Shown one piece after another: positions 37,945 to 49,329 of a DNA stretch of 64,000 bases; position 1 is the stretch's first letter, and the number at the start of each line of letters is the position of its first letter. The notes beneath the pieces are model-generated. The model saw nothing but the letters and a program-made list of their open reading frames with translations, did no database searches and was not told the DNA's origin. This DNA comes from Amblyornis subalaris (taxonomy: Eukaryota; Chordata; Aves; Passeriformes; Ptilonorhynchidae). A program made the translations under genes and the position numbers. The DNA is taken from positions 12,124,181-12,188,180 of the forward strand of contig JACAXG010000012.1 in the NCBI GenBank assembly GCA_018881555.1, written 5' to 3'.

Positions 37945-40520
37945 GTACAGTAATTTTCTCTACTCTTCTATTTTAATGAATGTTGTATTATTTAAAGGTA
38001 CTGTGGTTTAGAAAGCACTACAAATGTTAGATACTCAATTTTCTGCACCCAGAGATTCATCTCAAAGTGATTGAGGTGGTTATTACTCTGAAAAAATGTA
38101 TAAAACACTCTGGTTTATAATTTTGGAACATGCACAATTTAGACCAAGTTTAGAAACACAGTTATCCATTTTGTTGCCGTTACAACTTGTGTTATTCCAT
38201 CTGGGGTTTTACAGTTTCATACTTCAGTAAAAATAGAATTGGGAAAAATAATTGACCTAAAGCTTTTCCAGTTAAAAAGTATCATTAGTATTATCATCAT
38301 GTTAATTCATGTGTGGCATTAGAAACGCTGGGAAATCTGTCTCACTTTTTCCTGGTTGCTGGAGTTAAAAACCTTGCCCTCGATTGTTTCAAAAAGTGAG
38401 AATGTACATTTAGACATTTTCTCAATGGAAATGGTTTTAATTTTTATTTTTGAAACAGGTTTCAAAATTATTAATTCTTGTATTCTTTTATACCGTAATT
38501 ATATAAGTTGAAGGGAAATAATTCTATCAACTCCGATTTTTATTTTTCATTATGCTTAGGAAATATGCAAACTTGTATTAAGCCAATTCTGAGCTAATCA
38601 TTTCATTGTGATTTTGGAACAGCCAGTAGATCGAAAAGGTCACTATTCACAGAGCTGTACTTCTAACACTGCCCTAATGCCACGCCTCATATTTCTATCT
38701 AAGTAATTAAAACAAATTTAGAGAGACAACAAAATAATCATGCCAGTGTTAGAGCGTTAGAGCTGTTGTCTGGATGGTGCTTCTGGAGCTATGGGCTAGT
38801 GGTAGCTAAAGAATGGCTACAGAGACTGGGCAGTGAGATGTCAATGAAGCAACGAGACCTGAGCTCTAACTTGAACAATAAGAATGGAGCAGAGAGGACT
38901 CAGTGAATGAATGGTGAACACGATAGCTGGGCCCAGCATTGGAAAGCTGACCTCACCCAGGCAAGGCATCCATGTGCCCTTGGTCAGGCGTGAAATTAGG
39001 AACAGTTCTGCTGTTCAATGAAAAAGCTCAGGAATATGGTCATGGTTATCCAATTGTGCTCGTTTTGTTTTTGTCTTGCTAGCCTCTTAGTAATCAGTAA
39101 TCTCTGCTTCTAGTCCTTAAAAAATACCCAACTAAACAAACCACAGAGTCCTTGCTGTGGCTCCAGTCATCACAGGAAATTGGGGTGTTGGAAAACAGGA
39201 GCAAGGTGGTTATAGGTTTCAGTAATGTAATGAAATTTGTGAGTAAGAAATTGCCTAATGTTGACTTTGCTTAAGAAAATTACCCCAGGTGTTGCGATTT
39301 TCATTGTCTCCTTGACTGGTTGTCCTTGAGAGCTGTGGTGGTGCAGTGTAGAAACAAAACCATGGTGAAATTAATATATCAAAATTCACAGTCTAGTGCT
39401 CATGTTTTCATAATTAAGTGCGCTTCCAAATTGGAAGGCAGGAGAAGAGAGGGGCAAGGAATAAAATTAGCTACAAGATAACATTATTAATCATAAGCAC
39501 TGAGTAGCAGTGTTTATTTTTTTCCAGAAATAGCTTGGTAAAACTGCCTGATCCAACTTACCCCAGTGTTCCCACTGCAGCTTTTGCACTATGTAATTCC
39601 TCCCATTTGAAACAACGTGGCTTGTATGGAGCAGTGTAATGATGGCAGGAGCTGAGGTCCTCAGTCTTTATTGACAGGCACTCTTTCTGCAGGGGAAGGT
39701 GCTTCTTGGGGCAGGAAGCAGGAAAGGGCTTGCACTGGGAAGATGCTCCCAGACAAACTGTTAGAAGGCAGGAAAGCTGATTTCCAACCCAAAGTACAAA
39801 GACCATGTAAAGCCTGTTAAAGGTCTACTTGGAAGTAAACAACTCCATATGCCATAACAGAGGCCCGTTTTCCTGTCCCTGCCCCCTGATTAGTCTTGGA
39901 TAAGCATCTTTCTAAAAAATGAGCCTTCTGGGTGTCAGTTTTTCGTTATTCTTATTTCTAGAATAAAAGCGGACTATATATGGAGGTTCTAGATCCCTCT
40001 TTCAAATGTGTGTTAGTTGAATTTGCATGTTTGGCACCAGAGAGACATATTCCCCCACTCCCTCGCCAAGAAATTTCATTTTATTATTTGATCACTATTT
40101 TTATGTGGATCAAATTTCAGATGTAAGCAGGACTCCTTTAGCTATCTAACCTGATTCATGGGGTTTGTAAAATCCAAACGGGGTCAGCAGTTCCTGGTGG
40201 TCCTGGGACCTGTTATTACAGGATGACAAGCCCAGCACCAGCAATGAATCCGTATCAATCAGGAACAGTTTGAGGGGGCAGGATCAGTGCCTGATCTGCT
40301 CCAGGTAAGAAGAATGCAAGCTGGTAGCAGAGCCAGACTTCAGAGAGCTGGATGCCAGGCTGGCTGTTCGCCTACTATGTCTAGGGTGCCAGAATGGATC
40401 AGAAAAAAGAGCACAGGTGTGATAGCAGATGTGGTTGGGCTGCTGATGATTTAAAGTGACTATTGACATTATTCTGCATTGTCACAGTCTGTATTTTGCA
40501 GACCGTTATCTCTGGTTTAA

Positions 40521-40579
40521 CTCTTTTTTTCTTTTTCTTTTTTTTTTTTTCCTTTTTTTTTTTTTCCTTTTTTTTTTTT
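40521..40579 (+). repeat. Low-complexity pyrimidine (T-rich) tract
   Basis: This is 59 bases of only T and C, mostly T runs broken by single or paired C. It follows TGGTTTAA and ends before GGTTATTCACTG. It could be a degenerate oligo-dT simple repeat; no SINE or LINE body is attached on either side. In the pre-mRNA it would be a U-rich stretch far from both splice sites. Confidence 0.9.
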
Positions 40580-43500
40580 GGTTATTCACTGCTAGTTGTC
40601 ACTCATCTAAATTGTGCTATTGTACTGTGTCACCATTATTTTTAAATCTTTTTATTTGCGTAAAACCAATCTGTTAGTGGCTCGAGTCCTGGGATTCTAA
40701 TGGGGGGTTGGCACACCGAAGATTACTTGAAGGGGTGAGATTTGTGTGAACATTTTCTGGAAAGTACAGAGAAAAGGCAGAACAGAGACCACTGTAATAA
40801 CAGGTTTTCCATGGCATGCAAAGGCACACACGTGTTATTATCCTATTCTGCAGTCAAGTATCGTGAGAGTGAATGCAATTTGGCATTCCATTAGTGAATC
40901 TCTTTCTCTAAGTTAAAAACAAAGACTGTTCAGTTGAAAGTCTTTAACATCTTGCTACTTTAATACGTGAAAGCTTCTTGTCACTAAGAGGATCGTGTAT
41001 TACTGGCATTATTCCCACCTTTAATGCATTTTGCACCAGTGGGCTTCATGAATATTTAAAGCAGGGCAGTGGCTATGCTCTTTAGCACGGGGTTGCAATC
41101 TATTGGTAAATCAGAGAATTGGTGTTGCTTGCTTTGGGTTTTATTTCTGAGCTGGCTAAAGAATAATTGATTTTGTGAGACAGGGCTACTCAACATAACA
41201 CCCCAAGAGATATACTTAAAAGGAATTGAAGAGAGAAGTGTAACATTTTGAACCGTGGTGCATTGCTCAGATCTTCCAAAAAGCATCTGTGAAACAGTCA
41301 CTGTACATAAATAGTGCTCCCCAAATGGAGTGCCTGCTCTCTGCTGAAGTGGCTTAGTGTCAGTGCAGAACCACATCAGAAACCTGGGTTCCAGCATTAA
41401 TCTCCTCCTTATGGGCCACTGAGGAAATAAGAGCACTCCTCACACTGGACAAGCCATGGCTTGGATAAATACTGGGCAGCTATTTCAGAGGTCCACCAAT
41501 GTGTCCAAAGTGGAAGAAGATAAATAATAGGAAAGACCCTTTTGTTGAGTTTCCTGTTTGGAAATGCTGACAATAGAGAGGACAGGAGAATTTTCTTAAA
41601 ACAAGATTAAAGCCTGCAAACCTCTGACTTGCAGAGTTAATCAAAATGAAAATGATGAATTGGGGTTAAATATGTATACTTTCCCTCTGAATTCCAGTAT
41701 CAGCAGGTCATCCAGCAGCAGTGTGGAAGTGCAGCACTGCCCAGAAAAAGATGCAGGTTGCTGTCTATAAGGCAGGCACACAGAGGTGTGTGGTGTGCCT
41801 GGAGAGTGCTTTCCCTACAGCCTGGCAGTATCCAAGGAGGTGAGGAGGCCATCTCCAGAGTGCTCCTCTGCCTGCCCCTTCCTCCCTGCTGGAGGCTGCA
41901 GGTGAAGGAGAGAGGCAGCAGTACCCCGTCAGGAGGTGCCTAAGCCTGAAACGGGCCACTCGGGGGTTTGCACCAGTGATAAAAAGCGGCCTAAAAGCCC
42001 CTGCTGCTTCCTGCAACTCGGTCCCACACACCCCAAGGGCTCAGTGTGGGGTGCTGTGCTCTGCAGTAGGCATCATGCCTGTGGTAGGCAACTTTCCTCC
42101 CTCCTCATGAGCCTGGCCCACACTGGAGGGGCCTTTTTCATTCCTTGCAAGTGGACAAGTATCCCACCAGGCAGGTTCAGCTCAGGAGAAGATGATGAAG
42201 CCATTTTGCAGAGACACTGATGACCCTAAGCCAGGAGCTTGGAGGGAGGCATCCAGGCCTGAAGGAAGGAGCTTGGCATGTTCAGTGTCTGGATCAGTGG
42301 GGAAGGATGGAGCACTGGTCCCAGGCGTTGCTGTGTGGCTGGGTGGCATTCCCAAGCGAGGTGGTGACACTGCAGCAGAATTACAGCAGGTCCCTTGTGT
42401 CCTGTGCTTCTTTCTGCATGGCTGGGACAATAAACTCCACTTACCCACGGCAGACANGCACATACACAAAACGTATTAAGATGATGAACTGTTTCAGTCC
42501 CTCGTTTCATATTTTACTGCTAATCACTGATACATTTGGTTTGGGTACATGAGCCTATGAGGCATTGAACAGTCAGCAGCACATGAGGAGGGTGAAACCA
42601 CATTCTCATGCAAATAAGTGGCTCTGTACGTGGGAGATATCTGTGCAAATCATGCAGCTGCCATCTGCAGCGACCCCTGCAATCAATACTGCCCTAGCAA
42701 TCAATATTTATCTTTATTATGGTATAGAAAGAAAACATATAGAAGAAATAATGATTTTGCAAGCTTCTCAATCCACACAGCAATTAGGTCAGTCAGCTTT
42801 GGGTCCCTTCCCCCTTCCATCAGTTGCTCTCAAGCAGAGCCTTTGCAAACAAGATGCTGTACTGCTATAAAGTACTAAAAGGTAGTTTGAAGTCTCACAT
42901 ACATTACACGGGTATTGGCTGCTTCGTGTTCAGCAGTGTGTATAATAACTATGTGTGACCTACTTGTTCCAGATGCAGAAACAACGAGCTGCTTTAACAT
43001 CTGCAGTGTCCCAAGCATTATACAGTGGATGTATTGCTGTTTTCTGCTGCTTTTCTTTCTCTTCTAGTGAAAAAGTAGATCTTTGTTCATAGCTAGGCAT
43101 AACACTTAAACATACACATTGGACTTGTGGTTCAAATAAACGCAGAAATTGAATCAAATCATTAAAAATACACAATTCTGCGAAGACTGAAATTTCTGCT
43201 TAACTTGAGATCATACCTGAGGCATGAAGTGAAGCTACTGCTGCATAAATCTTCACATGGAGCTTAGTAGTCATGTCTAATAAGAGTCCAGGCAAGGGTT
43301 TGCAGAAGGAAGTAAAGGCACTGCAGCACAATCTCTGCATTGCACAGCAGCAGATGACCAAGCAGCTTGCACCCTCTTACACTCATGTCACTTATCTTAG
43401 CCCCAGTCTGATAGCAGAGTTACCTCCAGTGTCTGCCCAGAAATTAGTCGTCTTCTGTCTCTGCTGGATGTTAATGTTTCATTTGGTGCATGTTCTATGG

Positions 43501-45695
43501 TTAAAAGATTTTGAAATAAAAGGAAAGCAGCTGACTTCCAGAGAAACTGTTGAGATGCCATGTTGAGATAAGTGTAGAGACACCATGCAGTGGGCTCAGA
43601 GTAGGCAATACTGGAAAAAATGTAGCCTAAGCAACTGGAAATTAGTCCATGAAGGGTTTGCAATGAAAGACAAAACATGAGGGATGTTAAAAAAAGTAAG
43701 ATGATGCCTACCTGTCTCTATGTTATGTTTTAATTATTAAGTCTGCTCTGAGAAAGGTACAAGTTGGTGGCTTTTATAGGAGGCTGGTCAGCCAGATCCT
43801 GCTGCCTGGNGTATGAGAACTGAGCAGAGAACCCAGCCATGTTTCTTCATCTGGGACTCGGGAAACAAATGCCACGTGAACTGGCACAAAATTGGGAAAA
43901 CTAGCAAAATACAAAATTGTGGCTTGAATTGCTGTCCACAGCACAAACAAGAGCAATGTTGCAGCAGCTCCAGCTTAGGTGAAAGATTTGGCTTATTAGA
44001 AACCAGTGTCTAGGCATCATGTCAGGGTCAGAAAATAAGGTCCACAGGTAAGCCTTGCATGAACGCCATGGTTCCTATCACAACCTGCTGAGATATTGTG
44101 GGGCTCTTTCAGAGGGCATTCTCAACCTAAAACTAGCCTAGGTGTAAAAGTGACTTTGTACCCAACCATCAACAGGGAAAGATACCCCTGATTTCAAAAA
44201 GACCCTAAATCAAGCCAAAAATATGTGGGTTTCCTCTTTCTCAGAATGAGTCTTCAGAAAGAGCTGGGAAAGTTATGGAAGAAGCAGTTAGCTTTATCTT
44301 CAGCAGCTCCAAGAAAAGATTATGGTCCAGTTCTCCAGAGGAGGATGAGGGAATGAGCACCTTGTGTTTCTAAACTGATTGCACTACTAGTGGCTTGGCT
44401 AGAAAGTTAATGCTTGGGAAAATGATGGCTTGTTTGGCCATCTGGTGAAATTGTTTTGCTCTACGTATACTTTATTTGGGTTTAGTTAAAACCAGCCATT
44501 TTTCCCAGTCAGGTGAGTTTCACGGAATCACTTTACCATCTCTGCATCCTTCATCCTGTGCCAAAATTGCCTGTTTAATTTTGAAGTGAGACTGATTCCC
44601 AACTCCTTTAGGATGATGGTTTGGAGAATTTGACCTTTCTATCCATTGAGTCAACACAATCCTTCAGAGGCTTATGTTCATTTAAGTAAGTCCTGCCTTC
44701 CCAGATTCTCAGGATTTATTTTCTTAATAACATTCTTTAAAAAAAAAACAAGCACTTGTTTTAACATAAGCCAAGATTGTCTGGAGTTACTTATACTTCA
44801 TAGTGTTTTATTACCAATACACTTTGGAACACTCTGGTAAATAATTCAGCCTACACAAAGAAATTGGCTATATTTTCTCTATACATCGAGGAAGTCTGTC
44901 ATGTAGACTATATATCATGGCTCTAAATGTTCTCAGATAAATGCAAACCCACATTGTATTCCATCTGTACTACTCACCCAAGTAGGTTTTTAAGGACCTT
45001 ATACAACACATCCATCTCTTATCCAAAAACTAGAATCCCTAACGTTTGGGTTTGTAATAAAAAAGACATTTTTTATCTTTTGCAATTACTGCAAAACTTG
45101 CTGTGTGTCCAGGGGATAATACCCTACACAGTCATAAAGCTTATAGATTTTTTTTTCTTGTGCTTCTCTTTTCAGATGCTCATCCACCCTTGGTTTTCAG
45201 TTCAGAAGGTGAACTTCCAACATATGGAAGTCAGTGAAAGTTATCCCACTGACTTCAGTGAAACAAAAGTTCTCTCCCAGTCTGATAACTATGGAGTAAC
45301 TTCTCAGTAGCCTGTGGAGCCTTTTGCTGGTAGAAGGGAGAACAAACTCAGTTAGAGTGTGAATGCTCTGTCAGTCACACAGTGCGAAGGAATAACTTGG
45401 AAATTGTGATGATAAAAGCAGAATTTGCCTTACTGACTGCTTCAATTGCTTCAGAGGAAATATTGATTTGTGAAAAGCCAAAAATAGCTTCTGAGATTTT
45501 GGGGGGGTTTTCACATCTTACAGTGCCATGCTCTTGTAGGACCAAGACACAAATTCTGAAATTTAAGGGAAGGAAGGCTTGCAAGACACATAGTCATAAT
45601 TTCTTTTCAATTACTAGCCTGCCAACATTAGAGTTGGGGGGAAAAAGCTGCAATAATTTTAAAAGCCTGGCTCCACATGGCCCAGTTTTCCTGTT

Positions 45696-45773
45696 AGGTC
45701 TCCATGGCCAAGATGCCTGTCTATGTGGTGTGTGAGGTTTCCATGGCCAAGATGCCCACCTATGTGGTGTGTG
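45696..45773 (+). repeat. Tandem duplication, 39-bp unit x 2
   Basis: Two adjacent 39-bp copies (45696-45734 and 45735-45773) share AGGT-TCCATGGCCAAGATGCC and CTATGTGGTGTGTG and differ at four positions. The duplication lies in a GC-richer patch and creates a repeated peptide in a minus-strand open frame of 172 codons, which I regard as a by-product of the duplication. Confidence 0.92.
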
Positions 45774-46670
45774 GATGGGAGGCATGGAGGGACGGGTGGT
45801 CATGGCAGAGAAGGCTGGAGGGATGAGCGGAGAAAGGACAGAAGCCTGTGAAAGCAGGGATGAAACAGAAAGCTGATTTGCGGCTAGTCCAGTTTGCTGT
45901 TTGCTGGAGAGTGGGGAGGAGCTGCAGTGGCTGCCCACGTGCAGGGGCACAGGAAGGGTTTTGGGGACAGTACCTGAGGGTAGAAGGGAGGTTGTCCTCA
46001 CCTGCCTTCCCTCTGCCTGGCTGGGAGGCTGGAATAGCTCGTCCAGCATGAGCAGGTGAATTAAATGTTTATATGGCAGGGACGGCTGGAGGATGTGGGG
46101 TGGCAGCATCAAGGTGGTGTGGCTGTGGATTGTGTTAACACTGACCTGTACCTGTTACAAGAGTGCGCATGTGGCTCAGCATTGTGTGAGACAGCAACAG
46201 CATCCCTCTGTGTTTTCAGGAAGTGTCTGGATACAACATATACACGTGACAGCACGGTGGAGAGCAACCATTTTATGCGCCCAGTTTAGCAGGGAAGAAA
46301 ATGAACCCAGAGTTTGGGATTTTTTTTTTAATCCTCTGCTACCAGCTGTGGCTGTGGTTTTCAATCCTGGGTAGGAAAGTGTCCCAGCCTTCTGAGCACA
46401 TGCCTTTATTTGCATTGGGAGGGACGGTTTTGGCAGTCTGTTTTGTGCTCTTGCTGCAATACAGGGTGTTGTAAAGACCATGCCCAGCTCCTGCTGCTTT
46501 GTGGGAGTGACACCAGAGGGCCCCTTTGGGCTCTGTGAGGGCAGAGCTGTGTGCGGGTGCTCCGAGGCTCAGTTTGTACCCCCATGGTTACACTGGTTGT
46601 GTAACCCCACGGCTGGGAGAGCCTGGGCTCACCAGGCTGTGAAAATGCACGTAAGGGATGATAATATGGT

Positions 46671-46697
46671 AATGCACATCAGATATTAATGTGCATT
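46671..46697 (+). repeat. Perfect 9-bp inverted repeat with 9-bp spacer
   Basis: AATGCACAT (46671-46679) and ATGTGCATT (46689-46697) are exact reverse complements around CAGATATTA. A half-site-like AAATGCAC also occurs upstream at 46643-46650. The spacing would suit a dimeric DNA-binding protein, but a match of this size is also likely by chance somewhere in 64 kb. Confidence 0.6.
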
Positions 46698-48261
46698 GAC
46701 ACATAATCGTCTGTGTACATCAAGGCATTACAGCATGAAAGAGCAAGTGCAGAGGCCTTGGACAGCAACGTGCTTTTGCACCTTTTTTTCCTGTTTTCAC
46801 TTAGCCTTGTTATTTAAAAGAATGCTTTCCTCCCTCCCTGGCCCCCCATTCAGCCAAAGCCATCCCCCAGCAGTAAAGAGAGCGGTGCCTTCCTGACGGC
46901 CTATTTAGCCGCAATAAAAAGCCGATTGGCCTAATGCGCAATCAGGAAAGGAGTGACATTTATTGCTTCGGTTTTATGATGCTGTGAGCTGAGCAAGATT
47001 TGGAGCCTTACAGTGCCTTCAGGGGGCAGGAGATCACCAGCAATGAATTGTATTTATACCTTTTCCAATTTCCTACTAGCATTTTAGCAATAAATAGACT
47101 GTGTTGTTATTGAGTTTTATGTTAGTATGTTTACGAAAGCAGGAATACAACTTTGTAGCTCAGAATTACATGTGTTGGCTAAATAGATCAGCAGAGAGAA
47201 TAACTATGTAAAACACTGGGAAAGCACTTACCAATTTATTATCAAATGTCTTAATAGAAGGCTTCATCTCTTCCATCCCACTTTATGTTAACTATTAAAA
47301 TAGAACTGCATCCATTGCAGAAGGTCGGAGGCTCCTTCACACACCCATGTTGGAACACCAAGGCCACGGTTTGTTCACACATCTAAACCATTAAAAATAC
47401 ATCCCATGCATTAAATATGAGCCTGAGGAAAACTCAATAGGAGCTGACGCACAGGGCTGACCTCAGCTCTCACAGCCCCTGCAGAGTGGCAGGTGTCCCT
47501 TCCTCACAGAGTCCATCTCGTGCCCCAGTCCCTTCCCACTTGCAGGCTGCAGCTAAAACCCCATGTGAGATGTCCCCAGACGTACAGATTTAATCGCTGT
47601 CTCTCTGCCTGCCCATTTTGTAATAGAGCTCTCCCATGTGGAGCAGCACAGGTGCCCCAGGGACACCTGTCCTGGCCAGTGCACAGCACCTGCTCCTTTC
47701 AGGGAGCTGCAGGTGGATTCCACTGATCTGTTTCCCAGACCTGAAGAAGGTTACTCTCATCTCATTAGTTTACTGGCAAGGACATGTCCTTGAGATGGTA
47801 CACTGTAGTCATTCGTCTGTCTTCCTTTCCCTGCCAGCAGTACTTTCCCTTGGGGCTTGATCCCAAAAGCAGCCAGCCACTGTGGTCATCACAAGGCAGC
47901 AAGAGAAGAGGCAGCATCCTCAGCCAGCAATAATGCCTAGTTTTGTACAGCAGCTTTCACCTACAGACCTGAAGGAAAAAGAGGGTTACTACTGCGCCCT
48001 CCTTCTTGCACATGCAGTGATTTGCTTGGGTCGCAGGCTCATCCCTGTGGGCCGAGATCTCATTTCAGTGCTGGGCAGGATGACATGAGATTATCTTGCC
48101 TTATTTCTGTCTGTGCAGGAGGTGCAAACAATGCCTGAAGGAAAGCCTGGAAGTATCCTCTTAAAATTTCATTAAATAGCTAGCCTGGGTTTTGTTTTGT
48201 AGTTGAAGGCAGCTGCCCAAGCAGGGTAGCCTGGAGTACGCAGCCAGTTCAGACGGTGCTG

Positions 48262-48392
48262 CTTCAGGCAGGTGTCCTTGGTTAGAGCATGGTGCTAATA
48301 ACACCATGTTGTGGGTTCAATCCCTGCATGGGCCGTTTACTTAAGATGATCCTTGTGGGTCTCTTTCCACTCAGAATATTCTCTAAATCTGT
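48262..48392 (+). mobile_element. tRNA-Ile-derived SINE with CR1-type 3' tail, copy 2 (degenerate)
   Basis: This copy has the same architecture as the one at 17.83 kb. GGTTAGAGCATGGTGCTAATA (48279-48300, in part) covers the D-arm end and anticodon arm, with anticodon AAT at 48297-48299. GTGGGTTCAATCCCTGCATG carries the box B region, and the tRNA part ends near 48335. The tail GATCCTTGTGGGTCTCTTTC and the following ATTCTCTAAATCTGTGA are a decayed CR1 3' end. Box A is damaged: the TAGCTCAGTTGG seen in copy 1 reads about TGTCCTTGG here. One base is missing between the anticodon arm and the T-arm relative to copy 1. It should be transcriptionally dead as an independent RNA polymerase III unit and is carried passively in the TMEFF2 intron. 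The left edge is uncertain by a few bases. Confidence 0.82.
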
Positions 48393-49313
48393 GAGGAAGC
48401 AGGAGGCACACGTGTTTGAGGATGCAGAGCAGTTTATCAGAAGAGTTGGTCTGGGTTTGCACATGTGGAGGCAGACTTTACATTGAGGAATTATTTTACC
48501 ACAGTTTTCTTCTCACTCTTTTTAGGAAGGTCACTCCTAAGCCTTTCCTCCCCCACCAGCAGTGGATGGCTTGTTTGCTGCGAGGGATGGGGCTGGCAGC
48601 ACACCGGTCTCCGATAGCCAAAAGGCCATCATCCCTTTCCTGCCGCTGATAAATCCAAGTCCACTTTCCGCTTTCAGAAGTAACTTCTAGTGTTGTTAAC
48701 AAGGGTGTTACCAGGAATTTGCCGTTGGTCCCAGATGGTGCTGCAGTTTTTTGTGAGCAGATGGATCCTTCCTGCATGGCAAGGTCCATGCCAGGACCTG
48801 CATAGTGTCCCAAGCTTCCCACTGGACGTTGCAATATTCCCACTGACTGTTGCAGTCCGGGAGGAAACTCTGAGATTTGTGGAAACAATTCGGGTTATTC
48901 TGCTGTTTCAAGGTAGGAGTGAACAGTATCAGCAGTCTGAGGCACACAGCAATAAAGCATTCAGGAAGGACGGCCTCAAATGTTTACAGAGAGAGAAACA
49001 GTCAGCAAAGCTTTGTTTTAGCACAGACCACAGAGACGTGAAGGACACCAAGGGTAGGCAAACCATAAAAAGGCATTTATTTTATTGTATGAGTTTTAGA
49101 TAAACTTCACATGTTAGATACCTGCAGACACTTGAATGAGCATGTGCACAGAATTAGAATTCTCTTCTCTGGTCACACAGCTAGCATGAGGGTTTTTCTA
49201 TGACTCTTCAAATCCAGTTGTCAGCCTTGTGATTCTCTGTTTGGTTTTAAAGCATCCAGTCTACCAAAGATTGCATTATACAACTGAGTAACTTTTAAGT
49301 AGAAATGATATTT

Positions 49314-49329
49314 GGGGGGGGGGGGGNGG
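49314..49329 (+). repeat. G-run interrupted by one N
   Basis: Sixteen positions are all G except for an N at 49327, flanked by TTT and AAGGGAG. The N suggests uncertain base calling in the homopolymer. Confidence 0.85.

Noticed and set aside
45594..46112. 172-codon minus-strand frame with a repeated peptide
   Set aside because: The repeat comes from the 39-bp tandem duplication; no family resemblance and low-complexity composition.
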